The notes under the pieces were generated by a model. It did no database searches. It was not told where the DNA came from and saw only the letters and a list, made by a program, of their open reading frames with translations. The position numbers were made by a program, and so were the translations under genes. From Symsagittifera roscoffensis (taxonomy: Eukaryota; Xenacoelomorpha; Acoela; Convolutidae), in contig NC_087069.1 in assembly GCF_963678635.1 (NCBI RefSeq), forward strand, positions 41,067,883-41,131,882: DNA of 64,000 nucleotides. The letters are read 5' to 3'. Of the stretch, positions 56,003 to 64,000 are shown one piece after another; the first letter of the stretch is position 1, and each line of letters begins with the position of its first letter.

Positions 56003-57665
56003 ATGAGTCGCCAAGTTGGATCTCTCCATCAATCAGTTTCCCACCCAGCCAACGTCCAGAAAAACCTCCTCATCATCCACTTTTTGCTTTCCTTCAACCT
56101 CAGTCACCTCATCATAACACTTCATTCAGCATGGAATCAGATACTAATTCCAACACCACAGAATATAACACTATTTCACGTATCAACAACTCCGATATCG
56201 AAACACCCGACGAATTTGCCAACTCTTAACCCAGTCCATCTACATTTTCCCAAACCCCTTTCAACCTATCCATTCCCAAGTCAAAATTGAACCCCTTTCC
56301 CCTCCCTCTCCCATCTCATATATTACACCCATATATTCCCCTCTAACCAAATAACCATCCGATAACAACGACTAAGATCACACACAAATATCACATGAAC
56401 TTGATAATTTCATAACACTACAACAACAATTACAATACCCTCAAACACTAACTATTCACCAACTCTCACGATCTATAACATCATCCAACCCATCAACCCC
56501 AACCCCCTCTTCAAATTATACATCCTCCCAAAACCCGACTTCGTCATCAACCCCATCCTCTGGTACAAACCGCGCTTACCGAACCTTTAAAAGAAAATTC
56601 CTAAATACTCCATTCCCATCTAACCCAGGAACATCCACCACATTTTTCAATCATCCACTTCACACTAATACCAAAGAATTTCTCCAAATATGTCTACCTT
56701 TTTTCACCCAATATACGTACTTCCAATCAGACCCCCGTGATAAAAACCCCAATTATGTAAACGAGCATGTATTATACCCTACACTTTCATGGACATCTAA
56801 TTACCACTTTACTAATCCACTATCACCACCACTATATAACACCCCTCTTATGATAATGAAGTATGCAGCACCCAACTCTATCTTCTAACAATAGCACTAA
56901 CCCCAAAACAATTTACACAAATAGGATACAGACAATCACTAACCAAATTCACTGCACCTAAAGCTATGATTAATCTAACATTTATTACGATCATAACATC
57001 ATTCGACCTAATGAAGACATCTTTCTAAACAACGACTCATATGCTAACCCCCAACTACCTGAAAAATTTTTCAACAAGACCGCATACACCATCACTCTCA
57101 ATATCTTAAATAAAAAGTATGACAACGTCATCTCAGCATATTACCAAATACTCATGCTTATGATTCAAACTTTAACAAATTTAACCACTTTTCACTAACC
57201 TTTCATTTCCCCAAAGAACGTGATTTGCACTGTTCACACGAAGTCATGTTACAAAAAAAAACAAACACACACATCACCATTTTTTCTTAACTTCACATAT
57301 TGTATTAAAGACACTAAATTAAAAGGCACCCTCCGAAATTACGATTCCATCACCCAGATGTATATCTTCTGTCCCCTAACCAAACTCTAATTGTCCCTCA
57401 TGAATTCCTCCAGCCCGTTGAAGTACCAGTCCTAGAACTCATATATAACACTCACTATAATCACAAACTATATATTCTTATTCAAAAAACTCTAAGATAA
57501 ACATATGAACAATCACCTCACACTGAAGAGCACAGTATCCTTAAAACACTCGAATTGCTTGGGCCACTTCTGCAAACTAAACACATCATTCGTTTGCTAG
57601 CCATAATACTAATCTCATCTGATATCAACCACGATGTTTTCATCATGGCTTCTTCACCGACGATT
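56003..57665 (+). pseudogene. accessory ORF homologue, copy 2 (broken)
   Basis: It begins ATGAGTCGCCAAGTTGGATC, matching the start of the 603-aa ORF including the CGATGAG context, and ends with the counterpart of DIFPHGFF followed by a stop. Several frameshifts and a deletion of about 50 codons (after CAAACACACACATCACC, 57270) break it. Blocks for the TNYHFTNP, YYDHNIIRPN and ERDLHCSHEVML parts remain. Confidence 0.7.
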
Positions 57666-58962
57666 AGGTAATATGAGTTCGGTATTTCACTAATAAGATC
57701 AAACAACACTGATATTCTTTAGTAAATTAATAAAAAACGTTCATAAATTGCAAATAGCAGTAGTAACTTTTTTAAAGGCGCTTCTTTATATTCTCTCGCC
57801 ATAAATTCTATCCAAATTCGCACTGTTCGCCCAAAAAAATTGTTTGAAAAATGAATTTAAGCTTCAACTTTCACTGATAACAACTCTAACGAGCTTAAAC
57901 ACGTTTCAAACTTTCCTTTCACCCGGCTGGAAAGGAATTATATAATAATCCAAAGTAACCAACGCAAGCTTACCAAACACCATAAACCACAACCTAACAG
58001 CATGCCTAAGAAAAGAAAACCCACGGTACCCAAACTGGATTAACACCAGCTTAAAACTTGATAAATTATTCTTTTGAAGACTACCTTTAAGTCTGAACAA
58101 AAAAGAACAAAACACCAAAAAGTCGAAAGACAAACACAAAACAAACAAATTGATTTTTGAGAAAAAGACATAACTAACACAACAAAAGAAAACACTAGTA
58201 ATAAAAAACAGCAAGAAAGGTTGAACTAAAGCAGGACCCTCCAAAAAGAGCATGAAATTATACCCTCACTTCTGGCCTAACCCACCAGAAGAGGACGACC
58301 TGAGCAAACTCTATAGCCGGCCTCAACCACCGTGCTACATCCACGCTTTGTGACACCCACGACACTGTTTTCGACGGAAGTTACTCAAGTGTGAGTAGCA
58401 CTTAAAAATAACCGAACTAAAGAATAACGCTTTTGCGATAAAAACTAGTACAAGATCATTACTAAAAAACAAGATTAAGAAATATTTATATATGTAAATA
58501 AAACAATGCAATATAAAGATAATATACAACCCAAAGACGAGCAGCAAGGAACTTGACAATCCAATCACACTTCAACTACAAAAGGTAAACCCACCTGACA
58601 TGCTGCCCACAATCACTACACTCAATGGAATTAAAGTACGACTTGGCATCGCAGCAAAGGAAACCCATTGCAATAGAACAATGGTCATCTCGATGTTCAA
58701 GTATGCGTACAGATCCAAGTCACCAGGCACTGCATCCAAAGTCGAACTACATGCCGTTCCCAAACGAGATTGGGAAAATCAGTGTTCCTATCAACCAGAT
58801 CAACACTCATCACAACTGATCAGAAATCTACCAAAAACGATCGCGTTGACAACTCTTCTTCCAAACCAGGAAAAAGAACGTGCTCGCAACCTCCAAAGAA
58901 AAACACATCCTCCACTACAATAAGAACATTGAAAAACTAAAACTGTCTGAACCCCGGGTGGG
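57666..58962 (+). other. 3' non-coding region of element copy 2
   Basis: It corresponds to 49923-51510 and includes ACCCGGCTGGAAAGGAATTA (57922), the tRNA-like module and GTTCAAGTATGCGTACAGAT (58697). It ends ACCCCGGGTGGG before L4. The 107-codon frame at 58600-58923 is not open in copy 1 and is not taken as a gene. Confidence 0.6.
58255..58352 (-). repeat. tRNA-like module in the 3' region, copy 2
   Basis: Minus strand GCGTGGATGTAGCACGGTGG with the A-box-like TAGCACGGTGGTTGAGGC, and the B-box-like GGTGGGTTAGGCC. It occupies the same place relative to the ORF and LTR as the copy at 50738-50838, so it was present before the units separated. Confidence 0.55.
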
Positions 58963-59310
58963 TGGAACCAGATCTAAACTAGTTTTTATCATTGGTTATT
59001 ATTATGATTTTTTATCTTTATAGAATATTTAAAACTAACCAATCATACTCCATCAAACTAACAACCTATTTATTTGTAAAGTGTTGAAACTACTTGTAGT
59101 TTCATTACCAGAACGATTTGAATTAAACTCAGAATACAGGTGTTCTCTTTCTGGAACTAACTCACGCAAACCGGTGTACAATAGATCTATTGAGACTAGG
59201 AGATATAAGAGTAAGATTAAGATCGGTATTAGACTAAGAAGTTGCACGAATCTATCCGGCCGAAAATAAGATAGCGTGAAGAGCAGACGGTGTACCCTAT
59301 CTGAAATTAC
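58963..59310 (+). repeat. LTR L4 (3' end lost)
   Basis: It starts TGGAACCAGATCTAAACTAG, keeps the hairpin at 59085-59104, GAGACTAGGAGATATAAGAG and ATAGCGTGAAGAGCAGACGG, then breaks into unrelated T-rich sequence at about 59310. Confidence 0.7.
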
Positions 59311-59700
59311 TTTGTGAGTATAGTACAAGATACATAACTCAAGATTTTGCAATTTTTTTAAGTTGTAGTCCAAAAATATTCTAGACCAAATTTTTTTTGT
59401 CCTATTAATTTTTGAGAACTAAATGTGTTTGAGCGAAAAAAAATTTTCATCGATTGATAAAAAATTGATAGTTTTTTCCTGATAAAAAAACCAATATCTA
59501 AAAATCATATCGATGTACATCCAAAATACAAATCTTGATGAAAAATTTCCACCTGCACGTCACTTTTAATGAGCAAAAGTTAAAAAAAATCTAACTATGT
59601 ACGTTTGAGTCTTAATTTCGCATTCAATGATTCAAATATCTTTGAAACCTGTTATTCATAATCACCAAACACTGAATGAAGTCTAAATTTAAGGTGCTTT
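59311..59700. other. T-rich spacer after L4
   Basis: Host-like composition in contrast to the A/C-rich element. No feature recognised. Confidence 0.45.
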
Positions 59701-59880
59701 ATGTTACTTACAAAAAACGGGCCCGCTTCAAGTGACACACTAAGTGATTTACTGCTGCCACGAGTGAAACCGTTAGTGTCTGAAATTGAAAAACTTTGCT
59801 CCGATGTATCTGCTCTTGTCAGGGAGAGGCTCTTCGAACTGTTCCCGCACTCAAAGCTTGTAGTGAGTCCGACAACTTAT
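59701..59880 (+). pseudogene. exon-like GC-rich piece fused to an accessory-ORF remnant
   Basis: The frame reads SSDTLSDLLLPRVKPLVSEI and EKLCSDVSALVRERLFELFP, ordinary soluble-protein composition, unlike the element. It ends near AAGCTTGTAGTGAGTCCG and passes in another frame into the accessory ORF remnant. A captured piece of a host gene is one explanation. Family not recognised. Confidence 0.35.
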
Positions 59881-60500
59881 TTTCCAACATTCATCAAAAA
59901 CAATTCACCACAATCGGTCTAAAGCAAACTCTCAATCGGTTTATAGCACAACGCGCTAACAGATTCTCAGAAAATCACTATGACCACGCAATAACTCGCT
60001 TCATGGATGACAGCCCAAATGAGGACGACCCCAATACTAATAATCAACTAACAGAAACTTTTTTCATTAAGTCCCAATGTGTATTTCACATAAACAGTAA
60101 TAACAAAGAATCTAATGAATTCATAGCTAGCGCACTAATTAACACGAAAGCATACGAATCATACTTTAACAAATTTAATCATTTTGCACTTACTTTTCAC
60201 TTCCTTACACCTAAGGAACGTGACCTACACTGCTCGCATGAAATCATGTTACGAACAAAACCAACACACTCATAAACATAGTATAAGTTTATACAACATC
60301 ACTACACAACTAACACACCAACACATAACCCACAACATAGGTTTATATTCTTTTATTCAAAAATTTTTTAACCATACTTCTTAAAAATTACTTTTTGCGT
60401 AATTATTCTCCACGGCATCCTCCGTAGTTATATATTCAGCCCACTAACCAATTCTTTTCTCATTGATGAAGCTCGCCCACTATTTGTCCCTTAAGAATAT
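59881..60500 (+). pseudogene. accessory ORF homologue, copy 3 (fragment)
   Basis: It carries the middle of the 603-aa ORF: the counterpart of the YYDHNIIRP part (ENHYDHAITRFMDD), the TFFIKSQCVFHIN part and KERDLHCSHEIMLRTKPTHS, then a stop at 60273 and further degenerate remains to about 60500. The N-terminal third and the C-terminus are missing. Confidence 0.65.
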
Positions 60501-61688
60501 ATATAGTCCATTGAAGTCACAATACTAAACACGCCTTGTTTTTCTCATTTTTTTTAGATTTCATCAATCACTCAACAAATTCTATTTCTACTTAAAAAGG
60601 AAGAACAATTATTAAACGCAGTAAATTTCAAAACAAAAAAAAGTAAATTATTACCTCTGCAGTAAAAATCAAATAGCTTTAGTAAATGAATAAATTGCAA
60701 ATGAGTAGCAGAAGCAGAAAACTATCTTTTGTATGTGATCCTTCTTTTATAAATTTTAAAAGTTTCTTTGCTCGCCCACCAATCACACACTCTTTGCACC
60801 ACACTTGCCACCTCGCCAATGTAGAAGTGTTAAATAAAAGAATTTCAAGTTTTAAATCTCACTGATACAAACTCTTACTTGTATTCAGGCGTTTCAAACT
60901 TTGTTTTCACCCGGTTGGAATGAAATATAAGAGTGAGCTTAAACTAATCAAGGCAGCTTACTAACGCCATAAAACCACAAAACCAACAGCATGAAAAAGA
61001 AAGTCCTGCAGTACCCCAACCGGATTGACCCCAGATTAAAACTAGATAAATAATTCTTTTGAAACCTACTTTCAATTTTTTTTGAAACCAATTGAAACAC
61101 AAAAAAGTCACAAGAAAAACCCAAAATAATGTAATCCAGTTTCGGGGAAAAGGACACAACAAAAACAAAAAAGATAAACAAAGGACACAACAAAAACAAA
61201 GGACACAACAAAAACGAAAACACCTGATATGAAAAACAAAAGGTTGAACACAAAGAGAGACTCAACGAGAAGGTGAAAATGTAACCCACTCTGACCTCAC
61301 CCAACAGAATGACGTCACTCGAAGTACATACTCTCACCATGAGCTACGACCTCGATCAAAGGTCAAATTTCATCCTACACGTAGTCTTGCTTTAAGCTTA
61401 ACGAAATCGACCTATCATTGCACCTTCTAGAATCTTGACATGATCACTCAAGATGACCCACGACCAAACGAGACCCACTTCGAGATTGGGAATAGCAATG
61501 TTCCTATCAAACAGATCAACACTCATCACAACTGATCAGAAATCATGATACGATCTCCCGAAACGATCGTGATGACAACTCTTCTTCCAAACCAGGAAAA
61601 AGAACATGCTCGCAACCTCTAAAGAAAAACACATCCTCCACTACAATAAGAACATTAAAAAACTAAAAGTCTCTAAACCCCGGATGGG
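60501..61688 (+). other. 3' non-coding region of element copy 3
   Basis: It contains the ACCCGGTTGGAATGAAATAT block (60910), a tandem AAAGGACACAACAAAAACA (61140-61220), and 61285-61480 matching 51725-51910. The tRNA-like module is deleted here. It ends AACCCCGGATGGG before L5. Confidence 0.55.
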
Positions 61689-62070
61689 TGGAACTAGATC
61701 TAAACTAGTATTTATCATTGCTTATTATTATGATATCTTATCTCTTAAAATATTTAATACTAGCCAATCATACTCCATCAAACTAACAACCTATTTATTT
61801 GTAAAGTGTTGAAACTATTTGTAATTTCATTACCAGAACAAATTGAATTAGGCTTGGAATACAGTTGTTCTCATTCTGGAACTAACTCACGCAAACTGGT
61901 GTACACTAGATTTTTGTGACTAAGAGATATAAGAGTAAGATTAAGATTGGTATTAGACTAAGAAGTTGCACGAATCTATCGGGCCAAAAATGAGATAGCG
62001 TGACGAACAGACGGTGTATCTCATCTGAAATTACATTATGAGAAAACTATCTCTGGCCTAAACATACAAT
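61689..62070 (+). repeat. LTR L5 (full form)
   Basis: It starts TGGAACTAGATCTAAACTAG and ends near GGCCTAAACATACA. It is close to L3 and L4 throughout. Its hairpin (61809-61828) has one mismatch and one G-U pair. Leader sequence up to 62253 matches 52490-52668 after L3. Confidence 0.7.
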
Positions 62071-62253
62071 TAAGAAACTGACCCTCCAACTTGAAAACCA
62101 TGAAAAAGTTTAATGGTGCCGGTTTGAAGTAGCTTACTCAGATTTGATATCAATTTATCTGAAACACTAATGATACGAACGGCTGAAATGGATTACGACA
62201 AGCTCTTACAAAACCAAGTGAAATTTGTTACGATCTTTTTAACCAATATTGCT

Positions 62254-63976
62254 TCAAGTAGCAAAAATACACGATAGATTGATGAAATTTCACTAAAAAT
62301 TTTTTATTGAATCAATCCAGTTTGAAGATGTAAGCCCTGATCAATTTAGATAAAATAATTATAGACTCAGAAACATCCATATTCTAGAAAATAAAATAAC
62401 CCGTTTCCAATTATACCCAGAAACGGAACTTGCATGTAAATACAACAAACCACTTTACAAAACACAATATTTAGAAATTCTTGTCAAAAACATAGACGGT
62501 TTCGACATGAATACAGGAAAATTAATTATACATGAAACGGCTACATCTCGTTCAACCACGATGAAAACTCATATGTCCTAGTAAAATTTCAAAAGAATAC
62601 AGGAATAATCGGCAGAAAAGTGAAACCACAAGATAAAAACAGTACACGTTTACAAGAATTATCATTCAAGAACAACACTAATTTTGGCACAATCCACTAT
62701 GACATACACTTAGAAATTAGACCACACAATAAGTAGAAACTTTCAAGATTTGTCTTTGACAGAAATTGAAACACTCCATCAAATATGCGAACTTGAACAC
62801 ACACAAATTTTACAAATACTTGCACTAGCAGTATTTAAAATCCCGTGTGCAGGATATTTATTGTCAGGAAACAGATCAGATTTTATTCACTACGAAGGAA
62901 ATACATTTTGTTATTACACTTGTACCAAAAAAGTATCACCTTTATTTGTTTTTGAAGATAAAAGATGCTATAAAAGAATCCCAATATTCTAAAAAAAAAA
63001 TGAAGTAAATTTTTTTGATACTCTCCCGCAGAACTTTTTTTTGGGATACAGCAGTCCCATGTGGATCAGAAAATAGCCACAGCATATCCTACACTCATGC
63101 AACCACTCAAAAAGTTTTCACCAGAAAGCATTAGAGCTATTGCCCGCAACCCCAATTTTGATTCACAATCAATCGGTATATATTCTAAATCAGACATCCA
63201 TTATCACATTCGAACACAAAAATTTCAAGAATTACTCACAAAAATACAATACAACGACAGCCCATAGATCAAAACCTACACAAACTTGCAGAAACAGCAG
63301 GCTTTTCAGTCATATACGCACAAGACTATAGCGGAAAAGATTAAAGATATAAAAGATTATATTTACTTGAATGGCGAAAAATAAGGCCACAAGATATATC
63401 ACCGATGAATTTTTTTAGTTTTGTAAATCTAAAAAACGAACTTCTTGCCTTTCTAGGATGACCTTACTACATTTTAGAAAGATTGACTATATTATACGCA
63501 ATGTTTATTTTTCTTGGATTTCTTTTCTCTCTTTTAAAAGGAATCTACATTACATGCGCTATACACACACAAGTAAACAGACAAGCAAGCGTAGCACGCA
63601 TAATTTTTGCAGGAGTTTTTTGAATATTCTCAACATCAATCAACAAAATTTTTTTAGACCTTCAAATAAAAGAATACAATACTAAACTATCAACAACAAC
63701 AAACACGTATGACGAATCACGAAACGATCCAAATACAACACCTACAGCACCACAATTGCAAAACCTCAACCATAACCACCCCCTATCATAAGTACCAAGA
63801 AATTTCAGAATTATCGCCCTAACAGACCTCACAACTTCGAGATCAAATTATCCACAAAGCCCAATTCAACACATAATAACCCAACAACCCAACATGGACG
63901 ACACCTACGAACAAATTATAGAACAACCACATACCACTAATTTTCGTTCTCAGAAAAACCATTTTTTTAGCCCACG
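62254..63976 (+). pseudogene. envelope-like glycoprotein, copy 4 (broken)
   Basis: It has both the N-terminal ectodomain part (as in copy 2) and the region from the central helix (about 62750) to the membrane segments and tail (as in copy 1), so it best shows the original order. Stops and frameshifts lie near 62352, 62560, 62733, 62990, 63268, 63382 and 63620. The tail keeps PTAP coding (CCTACAGCACCA, 63741). It ends at the ATGA overlap with the next ORF. Confidence 0.65.
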
Positions 63977-64000
63977 ATGAGTCGCCAAGTTGGATCCCTC
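63977..64000 (+). pseudogene. start of accessory ORF, copy 4 (cut by window end)
   Basis: ATGAGTCGCCAAGTTGGATC agrees with the copy 2 start at 56003. Only eight codons are in the window, so its state is unknown; the broken partner upstream makes a dead copy likely. Confidence 0.6.

Noticed and set aside
58600-58923. 107-aa frame as a further gene of the LTR element
   Set aside because: The matching region of copy 1 (51090-51480) has no corresponding open frame.
46685-64000. Intact endogenous retrovirus with gag-pol-env
   Set aside because: No RT, integrase or protease motif was found between any pair of LTRs, and only the envelope-like and accessory ORFs of copy 1 are open.

Overview
The window reads as nuclear DNA of an animal with an AT-rich, repeat-filled genome. 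Genes are split into short exons with GT-AG (once GC-AG) borders, long T-rich introns separate them, and tRNA-derived SINEs, satellites, DNA transposons and LTR elements fill most of the space. I cannot name the species. No rRNA gene, credible tRNA gene, operon or CRISPR array is visible.

Region 1 (1-12,548) holds the last exons of a heterotrimeric G-protein beta subunit on the + strand: WD blades 3, 4, 5 and 6-7 at 6199-6312, 7106-7231, 10148-10297 and 12349-12548. Its final exon has a second, truncated copy at 11651-11805. Upstream on the - strand lie two related small secreted-peptide precursors, one intact (5199-5606) and one with an in-frame stop (848-1279), probably inside an earlier G-beta intron. 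The introns hold a satellite split by a SINE, a 220-bp fold-back element and a dispersed repeat family.

Region 2 (14,157-about 36,600) starts with a secreted protein with a PAN/apple-like domain in two exons. A large field of about 250-bp satellite monomers follows, in which a C-type-lectin-like exon has been copied at least four times (18972-19356, 22962-23552, 28260-28841, 31733-32011), with two decayed relatives near 25.5 and 34 kb. The copies share long flanks that carry a Ty1/copia relic. The block ends in tandem copies of a TIR element whose empty site is also in the window.

Region 3 (36,600-46,680) is gene-poor. It contains a 42-bp minisatellite, a coding exon split by an 878-bp hAT-type insertion with a perfect 8-bp target duplication, a 170-bp tandem repeat, a mariner relic, two possible - strand exons and a SINE.

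Region 4 (46,680-64,000) changes to A/C-rich, G-poor sequence. It is a tandem cluster of an LTR-flanked element with an envelope-like glycoprotein ORF (426 aa) overlapping by ATGA a second, unrecognised 603-aa ORF. Three decayed copies follow. I could not find reverse transcriptase or integrase in the cluster. The LTR-like repeats carry a short hairpin whose arms differ between copies by paired changes, and the 3' region carries a tRNA-like module. The second ORF, the hairpin and the tRNA-like module are the least familiar things in the window.
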